Program-made: the position numbers and the translations under genes
DNA from: Tubiluchus corallicola
Taxonomy: Eukaryota; Priapulida; Priapulimorpha; Priapulimorphida; Tubiluchidae
NCBI GenBank assembly: GCA_030141605.1
Contig: JAQGDQ010000484.1
Location: 28,501 to 92,500, forward strand
Reading direction: 5' to 3'
DNA: 64,000 nt
Shown: positions 22,601-32,551 of the stretch, one piece after another
Layout of the letters: each line of letters starts with the position of its first letter
Numbering within the stretch: position 1 is the first letter of the stretch
The notes under the pieces: model-generated
Seen by the model: the letters and a program-made list of their open reading frames with translations, nothing else
Told to the model about the DNA's origin: nothing
The model's database searches: none

Positions 22601-25600
22601 CCATACAGCCAGTCACAGCCGGACCAATACAATGATCAGTCTGGCTACCAACCCGACCAACAATTTGGAAATCAACCCTTTGAAACTAATCCCGGCTACA
22701 ACCCTCCCGACCAGGAAGCGAATTTACCAGAATCTCGAAGGAAGAAAAGACAGCCATTCCAAGAACGCAACACTACACGCCGACGGAAACGGGAGTCATC
22801 CAGAAGTAACGACCGCCTAGAGTACCATCTATATCAGCTCCAGAATGTGACGAAGGAAAATTGTAGGATACAACGCCCGGAGAATCTACGAATGCCGAGC
22901 GACGTCATATACGGAGTTGAACGGTTTTACAACATGCAGATGTTCACGGCTGTGAGATTGGCAAACTTTCTCAGTGATTATATGCAGACCATAGACCCTG
23001 AAGAGGTACATTTATGACAGTATCTATCGTACTTCCCGCACTTGTTTTTAGGATAGCTATTGTTGTTTTAGCTTAAAGGAAGACAGGATGATTTTTCACA
23101 TACTACCCCATTTTCAAGTCCGATAAAAAGTATATATTTTAAGGCAATTTATACTGCAAGCGCGTTTCTGATAATTAAATAATAGATTGAAAACTTAATT
23201 AACGATGGGCGAGGCCAACTATTGATGATGTCACAAACTAACACAATTTTCAACAGCAAAAGTATTCCACAAGCGAGTTGCACGTGTTTGCGAAAGCGGA
23301 AATTGAAGTACAGTGCTACCGTAAGATATTCAGTGTGTTGTACAAAAACTGGGCATGTTTTGAAATAAAAATTCAAACTTCAAATTAACCACTATGCTCA
23401 CGCATGAGCTCTCGAACGTGTGTAGTTCGTCACAAACTAACTCATCTGAATGGAGAGGTACAGCAGAGGTACAGCACCTGTTTTTGTGCAATGCGTTTCC
23501 GAAATGGAGGCGCTACTGCCCGTCAAACTAGTAAATGGCAAAATGCATGTAACAGCGAAGAACTAGTGGCGAGAGCATGATATTGTGTTTGTGTGGTAAT
23601 AATTCTTTCACGTAAGTCATTCTTGAAAAATAGTGTTTGCTTTCAATATTTTAATGAGTAGATTGTTTTGACCTACAGTTTAAGATTGGGTCCGGTTTTG
23701 ATTTAAGAAGCTGTAATTTGATAAAAATGCAGTTATTTGAACTTCTTAAGTTTTTCTTTGAGTTTTTGTTGCAAAAAAAAACTTCAGATGTTCAAATAAC
23801 TACATTAAATGTAGCAAAATCGTCCGTAAGTCGGCAGTTAACCCTTTCTAGTTATGCACATACCCTGAATCTCCATTTCGTAAGGATCATTTTGATACCA
23901 AGTTCATTGCTCAGTGTTATTTTTATGCTGAGATAATCCACGTTGAAGTTGAGGTGCAGGCTAGACGCCGAAAACATAATCTCGAGAAAATTACCGTTAA
24001 AGTATGCCGTTGATGTTATGTTTAAATCCAATAGATGGCTCTTCCTGACAAAGATCTGGGCTTGGCAACGGAAAAAAAACCGAAGCAAAATGACTGCTTC
24101 CACAAGTTACTATCAGAGTTTGAAAATACAAGTTATTTACAATTGCAGTACTAGTTTTTAGCCAGAAAAGTACGGAGTTATACTATTAAATAGTGGAATA
24201 CAAAAATCCACTATATTTAGCATTTTTTATAAAAACAAAAAATAGACCAAATTTTTCGTGCATTATTTTTTGAAGCACCAGAACATAGCTTTAGTCATGC
24301 CGACTTATGGACGGTTTTGGTTTGCAACAAGCACACATACCTCTAATTGTTTATCCCTAATAAGCCTTTTCACAATTCCGGCGATTGATGATGATCATGA
24401 AAAGGTCAGCGGTTAAGTGTACCAGTCAGCATAATTGTGGACACTTGACAACGCTTCGCAGCCCATGCTATTGTAATAGTAACAGTTTGAACAGCTAGCT
24501 AGAACCTTGCCTAGTCCATTTTTTCTTGTTCCCAAGCAAGATCCTGCTAGTAAATCACTGTACACTGTACGCACAGCACAAAGTCCATGTAAAACAACTG
24601 ACGTTACTGTACTGCTGCTGCAGATGGCTTTGCTTTTCCCACAGGTCACGTGGCAATTGTAGTTAAGACGCGTTGCTCTGGTACGCTTAACCTTTGACCT
24701 ACAGCTGCTGTGTATGCGCACAATGAAACAGTGAAAAGGTCATTGTTCTGTTCTCTTTTGAGTGGTGCTGGATGTTCTTCGTATGAGTAATGTGCTATGA
24801 AAGATGCTTAATTGACATGAGGCTTAATAATTATCACTCCTCCTGCATCCAGGTATTTTCTGAACGACTGACAGATATGGAACTGACAGAAAACCAAATC
24901 GTCGGAGAAGTGTTGGCGAACGTCATGGGTGACGATTTGCTCGTGGGCAGCGGAGTGTTCTTCGACGTTAACAAGTTCCGATCCAGGAACGGCCTAATGA
25001 GGCAGTTCTTCGGTCCGTACGCCATGAGAACGGATGTGGCAAGAACCTACCTTGCGGTCGACTACGCTGGACATAATGAGACGTACATTCATGATCCTTG
25101 GTTTGAAAAGGTAAGCTTGGGAATTAGCCAATATGGGAAATGCTTTTAAACCTAAAGTTAAGCAGTGTTGGCTATGCCAGAACATCTGGATGAGTGCCTG
25201 GTAATGCTATGACTAGATAGGATATTCACAACATAGGATGTGAACGTTAAAGGACAAGAAAAGGGGTACCTGAAGTAGGTTCAGAAAAATCGGCTTAAAA
25301 AATTATATTACTTTACAGCAATTTTATGCACATATCATATTCGCGTAGAAAGGAATTTTCATTTGTTTGCATTTTAAATCTCCCGCAGTATTGTTCCTAC
25401 GGCGCCATTACACGACGTCATTAAAACACATAAATCAGGAGAAGAAAAGGCTATGTTAAATTATGCCCCAAAAAACCTTCCTTGCAAATCTATATTACTT
25501 AGCATTTCAGTTACATTCTGGAAAGACTTATGTAACTAGACTAATAATTAAAAAAGTTTGTGCCAATTGGTAAAATGTCGCTGACACACCCTACAGGGTG

Positions 25601-28600
25601 CGCCACTCACTAACTAAAAACGTATTGTTAATCTTATTGACAAGGTACAGTAATTTAAAATTTTACTTAGTTAGTAACATGTATGCTACAGATGCTCTGA
25701 TTATTTTTTCATACTTTACAAAATGTTATCTAAACTTGTTTCAAATGACCTACGATTAAAATGGCTGCGCCTAACGGTCATCGCGGGAGTTTAAATTTAC
25801 ACGTTTTATACAGCATTACGGCCGATGCAAGCCATGCATACGAAAAGGCAGTACGTAAGTGGTATAAAATTTCCAGACAAATTTTTTAAGCTTTATGTAA
25901 GTGGAGGGTTTTCTTGTGCTTTTAAAAAAGAAATGGCACTTGTTTCCGTCAAGACAGACAACCTGCTAATGATAAACGCAGACAGGCGAAAACAAATGCT
26001 TCATACATGTGGATTAATCATAACTCTAAACTTTGATTAAAACTTATAAAGACACAAAATAACACAAAACTCTTTGCAAAAAATTTAACACAAATGCGGT
26101 TTTCTTTCTGTCTGCTAAAAGTAGTTTCCAACTTCTCCGCCTCCTTGCCAAATAGTTCCACGTTAAGATAAAGAAGAATTGTCTTCCCTGTGTTCCTCCG
26201 CCAGTAAAAGGGAAACAGCAAATTCCAAAAGCTAAAATGCAGTTTATTTTAAATGAACTCGACAAGAAAATGCTAGGTTATAGCAAAAGGTCTGGTTAAT
26301 CAGACCGCCATCGTCGAGATGATCTCCTCCACCAAGACGCACTACCTAACTCTCATTCGTCACCATCATCTCCTTACATTCTGCAATGTTAACGCAAACG
26401 CAACCAATAACATTGGCGCTCGTGAATATTTAACTGATTCGCAACCTTGTCTTCATGACTACTCCAAAAGACAGAGAGATTCCTAGAAGTTTGCAGGTCA
26501 CTCAGACTTAATAGTTATTACAAGTTACTAATAGTACAAGTTTAATTTCATGCTGTAGTACAGGGGTGTGCAAATTGCGGCCCGCCGAGAGAATTTGTGC
26601 GGCCCTCGAAGGGATTTGTCAACCTAATGAAAGTGTGGCCCAGGCGATTAATTGAGTGTATCCAGCTGAAGTCTGTGCCACGATCCCAAAGATAGTGCGG
26701 TTAGTTTTTTCTACTAGATCGGATGCCATTAATCCTTACAAGACGGTTGTAGCTTAATAACACTGTACTACACAGACTGTGTGATACACATTACTAATAT
26801 GCATTGTTATGAAATTACCACTATCTGTCCTGAAAGTAGAAATATATGGTTTGTAATATAAATTTTAATAACTTCTAAAATAGTTTCTTGAGTGTAGTAG
26901 TAATGATGTACGCAGGTTGGATGCAAAAAAATCGTTATTAGGACTTTCTGTACTTGGCTCCTTGATGAAACTGTCTGTGGGCCGCACGAATTGCGTGAAA
27001 GTTTAATGTGGCCCGGCTAGTCAGATAATTTGCACGCTGTCGTATTTTAAATATCAATCTAGCGGTGGCCATACCAAGTACTTCCATAAGTATTTTGAGT
27101 GACAGTTTTGCTTGATACAGTTTCGGTTTTAAATGTACATCTCTGATTTGTTATAGGTGAAAGCTAGATGGGCTTCAGTGGGAGATCAACTCACAGAGTT
27201 CACGTCTAAGATCTGGCTGCGGTCGGACACAAGCGGGCGTGCTGTCAACCCCTACGAGAGATTCCCAGACCAGTACTATGGACCGGGAATTGATGATGGA
27301 ATGTGGCTAGATCCGTACTTTGACTGCGATGGGTACCTGAACCAGTGGGTGGTCACATACTCCGTACCTTTCTTCGGACAGAATATTCTTCGCACCGGAA
27401 TAGAATTCAAGTAAATGATTATGTACATTGAAAAAAGTTTGGCATTCGCTGGAATTGAACCGAAATCGATCAGTAAATGCAGAGTTTAATAATATCTAAA
27501 ATTTATCTTTCCTAACCTGCCTCACATTCTCACACGTGTGCTGGTGCGGTTTTCACATCAGCACGGCTGGATTATGTGATAGGTTGGAGCCTATGGGGCC
27601 CTCAAGCTTTGGGAGGGGGCTTAAACTTGAGGCGCCCTGCCAAAAGATTTTCAAGCATTTTTTTGCATTTTTCGAGTTTAATATTTTAATATTTTGCATT
27701 GCTGAGTCATTCATTTAACTTAGAATAAAATTTCAACTTTAAAAAATGAGAGGCTTGGTAGTCTGAAAAACCAATTTTAAAGGGGGCCCTGTATTTGCGA
27801 CCCCTTATTGGAGATAAAGGGCCCGTGTTGGGGCCTTTCATTTGAGATAAAAGGCCCCAGTTTCGAGCCCTATTTGTGAATCATTTGTGAGTCCACGTTT
27901 GGTGCTCATATTGTGGGCGAGGTAAAGGGCAGGACCCCTCTGAGGGGACCCATAAGTTCAGTAGCCTAGGAGATCCAAAAGGTCACAATCTCGCCCCGTA
28001 CATCAGCTGGTATTTCGGAACACATTTACGTACGTTCATCTTTATTTATGTACAAAAGTCGTTTATATGTGATACTGTTTCTTCATCAATATTTCACTAA
28101 TCTTAATGTGGCAATTTGAGCATTTTTTATTGCTTTGTGACACAGACTCTTATCTAAATTTTGTAAACATGTATGACAATTAGTGAGGCTAAATCTTGTG
28201 TCCAATTTTACTGAACCGCTGTAACAATCCTAACTTTTTGCTAGATGGTGCCTTATCGTATAAACATTTTAATCTTTAAAGGAAGACTTAATCTCATGTT
28301 AATTTACTGCCCAAAATATACCTTTTCTTGCCCATAAAAGCTAACAATTGCTCCTTATATTTTAATAATTAGCTTGGAAAGTTAATTAACGACAACCAAA
28401 CACAGCTATTGCCTTCTATTTGTCGGCCATGCAAATGTGACAAAAAAGGCGCCGCTGCCAATCTTAGTAGATTCACTGAGCTGCGCGTAGCTTTGAAAGT
28501 TTAACGAAATTTGAGTATCTGAAGTAATTATTATTTAATCTAAGCATTGATTTAAAAAAAGCTATTGTAGTTTTTAGAGCATTCTTTATTCTGAAGTAAT

Positions 28601-31153
28601 GTTTACGCAATCATCCAGTTTTCCTTTAAAGCTATGTGATGACATCTATGGATGGAAGAGGAAGTATTATAAGCTGGTGTCGCTTTGACATCAACATTAC
28701 TGTAAATCATGCGATCTATTTTTGTAAATCTAGCATTTGTTTCTTCTTGTGTAAGCAAACAACATTGCCTTTACTTGTTGAATTCAGAAAAACATCCATT
28801 TTTTCCCAGGGGTGTTGTTATTGTTGACGTCAAGCTTGACATGTTGGATATTAATCAATGTCCAATGAGTCCGTACGTGGCAAACGCATTCAAGGGAACT
28901 GACCGATGTGACCAGACGACGACGGAGGTATTCTTGTTTTATTCCTTTGATGCTCTTTTGTTTTTCTGCATGAGAGTAAAAGTGCAAGGGTTTGCTAGAT
29001 TGATTTTTTAGTCTATAAACTTTGAAATTTAGTAATTTTTGTTCGAAATAAATTTGAAATAAGGTTTCTGGGAGTTGTTGTGTTCTTACATACTACAGAA
29101 AAGCCTATTTCTTGTAATGCATGTGTGTAGTCTTCAGAAATCTCCTTGAGAATAAATGGAAATCGCGTACAAAACATTCACTTTGAAGAAATGAGGTCTT
29201 AGTCGATAACACTCCATAGGAATTGGTCGTCTTTGTGGGTCCAGTCTCGCCTGGATACTGTGTAAGGGGGCCGGACTATTCAAAAGTAAAGAGTCATAAT
29301 AAGGTGCTTGCATGGCAAATACGTCTGGAAGTCGGCAATTAAGCAGCTCTTCTAGTTATTCCCTCATTCTGGATCCCATTTCATGGGGATCATTTTGGTA
29401 CCAAGTTCAATGCTTTGAGTTATTTCTAAGCTGAGATAATCCACGTTGGAGTTGAGGTGCAGGCTGCACACTGAAAAACATAACCTTGAGAAAATCACTG
29501 TTAAAGTTGGCCATTGTTTTTGTTACATATCTGTTAGACACTTAGTAACCGTACAAATGGTTGGTTGTTATGGACTTTGCAAGAACGCATTAAAATTATC
29601 TTTACATCCAGTCAATGGCTCTTCCTGACAAAGATCTGGACCTGGTAACAGAAAAAACCCGAAGCAAAATGACCGCTTCCACAAGCTACTATCAGAATTT
29701 GCAATGTGTACTATGCACCCCCATAAGTGGATGTGGGCCTTATGGGGGGGGGGGGGTTATGAAATTAAATTTTTATTATTGTTTGCTTTCCTGATGATTT
29801 GATGTTAGAATAAGTATAAAAGCCCAATATATTTGCTTTTATAAAAAAATTACATTTAACCTAATTTTTGATACTTTCCACTTTGAAGTAGTCTTAAGTA
29901 TGGCGACTTGTGGATTGTTTTGATTTGCAAGCACACATACAACATGACAGAAGTCATAGTAATGTCTGAAAAATAAAGAATTAAATCTTTTTTCGTGTTA
30001 AAATTATGTTATGATTATTCAAAGTACAACGCACCAAAATTTTGGTCTAATGTTGATTTTTCGTTTTCTATAAAAACAAATGCTAAATATATTGGACTTT
30101 TATATATTATAGCATCACATTACCAAGAAAATCTCCAAAAACTAGCAGAAATTTAATTTTATAACCCCGTGTGTATTTCTCTGCCTAGAAACTAGTCCTG
30201 CTATTGTAAAAAAAATTGTATTTTCAAACACCAGTAGTAGCTCCTAGAAGCTGTCATTTTGCTTCGGACTTTTTCTGTTGCCAAGTCCAGATCTTCAGGA
30301 AGAGCCATATACTGAATTTAAACGTAACTTCAATTTGCTCTTGTAAAGTCCATAGCAACCACACTTTCCTACGGTTGCTAAGTGTTTTGTAGAAACACGA
30401 CAAAAACAATGGCTGACTTTAACAGTGATTTTCTCAAGATTATATTTTTCAGTGTGCAGCCTGCACCTCAACTTCAACGTGGATTATCTCAGCTTAGAAA
30501 TAACACAGAGCAATGAGCTTGGTATGAAAATGATCCTCATGAAATGGAGATTCAGGATACGTGACAAAAAACAATGGCTGACTTTAACAGTGATTTTCTC
30601 AAGATTATGCTTTTCAGTGTGCAGTCTGCACCTCAACTTCAACGTGGACTATCTCAGCTTAGACATAACATAGAGCAATGAACTTGGTATCAAAATGATC
30701 CTCATGAAATGGAGATTTAGGATGTATGTAGGGAATTAGAATAACTAGAAGAGCTAAATTCCTGACTTGTGGACGATTTTGCTGTGCAAGCACACGTTTG
30801 TTTAGAGTATAATTACTTTAATGTCAATCATTGTATGGCACCCTATACTAATAACCTGAATGATAATTTATGGCATTCATAATGGTTCTCTATTCTAGTG
30901 CGAATTCGTGCCTGGTCGACGTTTCAGCCGAGGCGGCTACAAATGCAACTGTCGTCAAGGTTACGAGTACCCGTTCCACGATCCGACCACGTTCTACGAT
31001 GGCGACATCATGGAGGTCGAGTACAAAAAGATGAAGAGAGGTTTTCCGACACGATTCTCACAGCTTGTCTGCCGCATAGGTGGCGCCAGTAGCGTCGGTA
31101 GTAGCGCTGCCCTCCTGCTCTCTTTGCTGTTACTGCGATACGTTCTTCACTAA
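15715..31153 (+). CDS. Two-module Cache/Cys-rich (GPR158-like ectodomain) protein with furin sites and GPI-like tail, 8 exons
   Basis: Coding exons are 15715-16628, 17259-17385, 18843-19008, 22218-23005, 24853-25110, 27157-27410, 28810-28927 and 30899-31153. All junctions are GT-AG and phases agree, giving 2880 nt or 959 residues. Order: signal peptide (1-26), Cache 1 (GVFFD 134-138, PYFDC 270-274), Cys-rich 1 (Cys 324, 342, 348, 363, 365, 398; GFRRGGY 355-361), linker with PYGPP repeats (446-485), furin-type RKKR 580 and RRKR 594, Cache 2 (GVFFD 699-703, PYFDC 804-808), Cys-rich 2 (Cys 853, 869, 876, 891, 893, 933), and a small-residue patch plus Leu-rich tail (936-959) typical of GPI signals. 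The modules resemble the extracellular part of the orphan/glycine receptors GPR158/GPR179, but the protein stops where the seven-helix domain would begin. Predicted secreted or surface-anchored; ligand unknown. Confidence 0.85.
16726..17100 (-). mobile_element. MITE of the GCCTTTTCAC family in intron 1
   Basis: This is a near full-length inverted copy of the element at 24363. It shares GTAGGTCAAAGGTTAAGTG, CTTGGGAACAAGAAAAAATG and the end CCTTTTCACGATCATCATC. Confidence 0.75.
17259..17385 (+). CDS. Exon 2: end of Cache 1 and first two Cys of module 1
   Basis: The acceptor is gtttcttctag. The exon completes the Lys codon in phase 2, reads YIAVATASIDLQQVDMNQCP, and ends at TAT|GTGAGT in phase 0. 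Confidence 0.88.
17400..18120. other. Intron 2 sequence
   Basis: AT-rich intron. A short direct duplication at about 17570-17720 (AGCCAAATTGGTAATGAATAAG and AGCCAAATAGGTAATGATTAAG) is the only structure seen. Confidence 0.45.
18125..18525. repeat. Interspersed repeat (TTGAGATAAAGG family)
   Basis: It contains TTGCTGAATGATTCATATAA, ATAAAATTTCAACTC and repeated TTTGAGATAAAGG. Related copies are at 27565-27985 and, inverted, 51890-52240. Probably a DNA-element remnant; clear TIRs were not resolved. Confidence 0.65.
18843..19008 (+). CDS. Exon 3: Cys-rich (EGF-like) module 1
   Basis: The exon reads CEPLIGWGFRRGGYRCICNP and continues to GFDCIKIG, the GFRRGxYxCxCxPGY signature of GPR158-type receptors. 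The acceptor is ttttccttag and the donor GGAG|GTATTT, in phase 1. Confidence 0.88.
19057..19510 (+). mobile_element. hAT-type MITE (CAGTGGCGGCTCGT family) in intron 3
   Basis: The left end is CAGTGGCGGCTCGTAGTTAA, and the interior is closely similar to 2698-3554 but lacks most of the tandem units. The right end (GAGGCGCCAATG) is degraded. Confidence 0.7.
20282..21317 (+). mobile_element. TA-flanked element interrupted by a second element
   Basis: The ends CACTCATATCTCACTTTGCT and AGCAAACCAAGATATGAGTG are inverted repeats, each next to TA. The interior is split by the insertion at 20632-21283. Without that insertion this would be a 376-bp Tc1/mariner-type MITE. Confidence 0.75.
20632..21283 (+). 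mobile_element. Nested MITE with perfect 8-bp target duplication
   Basis: The TIRs are GGCGCTATTACACTTTCGCA and TGCAAAAGTGTAATAGCGCC. Perfect CTTTGCTT copies flank it (20624-20631 and 21284-21291). It is 652 bp, non-coding, and inserted inside the element at 20282-21317, so it is the younger of the two. Superfamily is probably hAT by target length. Confidence 0.85.
21530..21965 (+). repeat. Interspersed repeat shared with the right end of the window
   Basis: The segment from CTAGTCACTCAGTATGTTTG to CATTGGAAGAACAATGGGCA matches 63450-64000 in the same order and strand. The shared unit includes ATTTTACTGTTATCACTTAA. Confidence 0.75.
22218..23005 (+). CDS. Exon 4: Pro/Gln/Tyr-rich linker, furin-type sites, start of Cache 2
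   Basis: The exon holds four to five GPYGPPxx octapeptide repeats, a long Gln/Pro/Asp/Tyr-rich stretch, then ESRRKKRQ and TRRRKRES, then the helical start of Cache 2 (ENCRIQRPENLRMPSDVIYG). Acceptor ctcttttcag, donor GAG|GTACAT, phases 1 and 0. Confidence 0.87.
23690..24350 (+). repeat. Interspersed repeat, single copy of the 29-31 kb inverted-repeat family
   Basis: It contains GAGATAATCCACGTTGAAGT, TTGAGGTGCAGGCT and GACAAAGATCTGG, also present at 29.3-29.7 kb and (inverted) 30.2-30.8 kb. It lies in intron 4 of the Cache gene. Confidence 0.7.
24363..24745 (+). mobile_element. MITE of the GCCTTTTCAC family in intron 4
   Basis: Its ends GCCTTTTCACAATTCC and CAGTGAAAAGGTC are inverted. It ends about 105 bases before exon 5, so it sits close to the acceptor. 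Confidence 0.75.
24853..25110 (+). CDS. Exon 5: Cache 2, N-terminal half
   Basis: The exon reads VFSERLTDMELTENQIVGEV and includes GSGVFFD, the counterpart of NASGVFFD in Cache 1. The acceptor is cctgcatccag and the donor AAAAG|GTAAGC, phase 0 on both sides. Confidence 0.85.
25249..25800. repeat. Interspersed repeat composite in intron 5
   Basis: The left part starts TTAAAGGACAAGAAAAGGGG, which recurs inverted at about 63170-63312. The right part (about 25560-25800) is an inverted copy of the family at 53860, 39700 and 62650, recognised by GTGCGCCACTCACTAACTAA and CTTATTGACAAGGTACAG. Confidence 0.7.
26561..27039 (+). mobile_element. Probable hAT MITE (CAGGGGTGTGCAAA)
   Basis: It starts CAGGGGTGTGCAAATTGCGG and ends TTTGCACGCTG, with GCGGCCC-type sequence inside both ends. 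These ends resemble widespread hAT-type MITEs. The flanking 8 bases do not match well. It sits in intron 5, about 120 bases before exon 6. Confidence 0.6.
27157..27410 (+). CDS. Exon 6: Cache 2, C-terminal half
   Basis: The exon contains WLDPYFDCDGY followed by WVVTYSVPFFG, matching PYFDCG...WILTASVPVV of Cache 1. The donor TTCAA|GTAAAT leaves phase 2, as at the end of exon 1. Confidence 0.87.
27565..27985. repeat. Interspersed repeat (TTGAGATAAAGG family) in intron 6
   Basis: Same family as 18125-18525: TTGCTGAGTCATTCATTTAA, AATAAAATTTCAACTTT and GAGATAAAGGGCCC are recognisable. Confidence 0.65.
28276..28629 (-). mobile_element. TTAA MITE in intron 6
   Basis: TTAA occurs at both ends (28276-28279 and 28626-28629). 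The ends TTAAAGGAAGACTTAATCTC and CATCCAGTTTTCCTTTAA match the family at 4103 in inverse orientation. The left end has a small deletion. Confidence 0.75.
28810..28927 (+). CDS. Exon 7: counterpart of exon 2 in module 2
   Basis: The exon reads GVVIVDVKLDMLDINQCPMS, then TDRCDQTTTE. It starts in phase 2 after ttttttcccag and ends GAG|GTATTC in phase 0, the same phases as exon 2. Confidence 0.87.
29326..30770. repeat. Large inverted repeat in the last intron of the Cache gene
   Basis: The left arm (about 29326-29960) and right arm (about 30060-30770) are imperfect inverted copies. Both carry the GAGATAATCCACGTTG block, the AAAATCACTGTTAAAG block and the CTTCCTGA...GATCTGG block. The right arm contains an extra tandem duplication of about 150 bp (30410-30545 and 30565-30700). 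A G-run (29744-29757) lies in the left arm. Confidence 0.75.
30899..31153 (+). CDS. Exon 8: Cys-rich module 2 and GPI-like C-terminus
   Basis: The exon opens CEFVPGRRFSRGGYKCNCRQ and closes with CRIGGASSVGSSAA, a run of Leu, and RYVLH before TAA. Small residues followed by a hydrophobic end with no cytosolic tail match a GPI-attachment signal. The one Arg inside the tail is slightly unusual. A TM anchor is the alternative. Confidence 0.85.
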   Translation, partial: CEFVPGRRFSRGGYKCNCRQGYEYPFHDPTTFYDGDIMEVEYKKMKRGFPTRFSQLVCRIGGASSVGSSAALLLSLLLLRYVLH

Positions 31154-31185
31154 CAGAAATTGCTTTTTCTTTATATAGAGTTATA

Positions 31186-31648
31186 CAGTCAACCTCGGAT
31201 ATAAGGCCCCCCCTGGGAAGAAAAATCGTCCCTTATATTCGATGTCCCTTGTAGCCGAAGTTGAGGCAGACCGAATGTGTATTTTTCTGTACTTTTACCC
31301 ATATTTTTATGGATTATTGCTACACATTCAGCACAAACGGTATGTAGGAATCTCTTTCAGTGACGTGAGATGTATGTGACCACGGAAACCGAGCTGTTCG
31401 AAGGCCGAGTTTGCAAAAAATTGAGGTTAAAAATCTATCAATTCCACTTTGATCATAGGGTCCCTTATATGCGAGGTAATTTACCTGGGTTTCTATTACA
31501 CGGGACCTGAAGATATCATCCCTTATAACCGAAAGTCCCCTATATCCGAGTACCTACGAAGATTTTTACATAGGAAGAACGGTACGAAAAATTGGGACCG
31601 GTGTTGGTGGTCCCTTAGAAGCGAGAAGCTTATACCCGAGGTTGACTG
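31186..31648 (+). mobile_element. Pogo/Tigger-like MITE in the presumed 3' UTR of the Cache gene
   Basis: TIRs are CAGTCAACCTCGGATATAAG and CCCGAGGTTGACTG, with TA on both sides. It starts 33 bases after the stop codon at 31153, so unless polyadenylation is very early it is part of the mRNA. Same family as 5669-6097. Confidence 0.85.
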
Positions 31649-31649
31649 T

Positions 31650-32460
31650 AGTTTTAAAACTTTTATTCTTGTAATGTTCTCTGATAGCAGCTGTGAATTT
31701 TTTTATATATACAACAGGAACCCATATACAGTTTGCTGTAAGAATAACGATACTTTGTAATATAACAACTAAGATACCTAGGATAGTTAGTGAAAGTCAT
31801 CTTCAAGATATTAATAAACCCGCCATATTGAAGATATTAATGACCAGAGTTCTTTCCTGTGTAAAAAGTGACATGCAGCTTTTACTCATATTCTAAGATC
31901 TGAACTCTACTATTTTTTTTAAATATGAGAAGTTTTAATTATCGTGTACTTTTAAATTTAATCATTGTGATCGTGACTTTTAAAATTGTTGTAATAAGCA
32001 TTTGCGATAAATGCATGAAAAATCATGGACAAAAATTTCTAAATTTTAATAAACACTTTTACGTAAATATAATAATTGTTTAATGTATGTATTGTGCTGC
32101 ACAATGGATCATGCAACTGCGTTCAAATCATTAAACTCAGGATCTTACCTTGCAGATTAAAAATCTTCTGAAAGTCGAGAATTATTTTTAAAAATATTCT
32201 CAAATATAAATTTAAAAAATTGAAGCTTAGATGATGACTCAGTTGAACGAAATACTAAATTGAACCTTCTTAACTGCAAACTTGAGATTGATTTAATGAC
32301 AACTAATCTAGGATACAGTCGGAATACAGAAAATTTATGTCGGAAAATTTTTGATATTTTCTATTTTTATCACTTCTTGTTTTCTTATACATCTAATAAC
32401 AAGTGTTTAAACATGATCCTAGTATAGGGCTGCCAGATTAGAAGTACGGAACGCTTTTAA
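31650..32460. other. AT-rich sequence downstream of the Cache gene
   Basis: AATAAA occurs near 31811 and 32048, so polyadenylation of the Cache gene could lie here. No exon seen. Confidence 0.35.
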
Positions 32461-32469
32461 AATCTCTAT

Positions 32470-32488
32470 ATATTACTATATATATATA

Positions 32489-32544
<56 letters not shown>

Positions 32545-32545
32545 T
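32470..32545 (+). repeat. (TA)n(GA)n microsatellite
   Basis: A run of TA dinucleotides passes directly into GA dinucleotides, and borders the element at 32552. Confidence 0.95.
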
Positions 32546-32551
32546 ATAGTA

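Noticed and set aside
31449-31760. 103-codon plus-strand frame
   Set aside because: It lies mostly inside a MITE.
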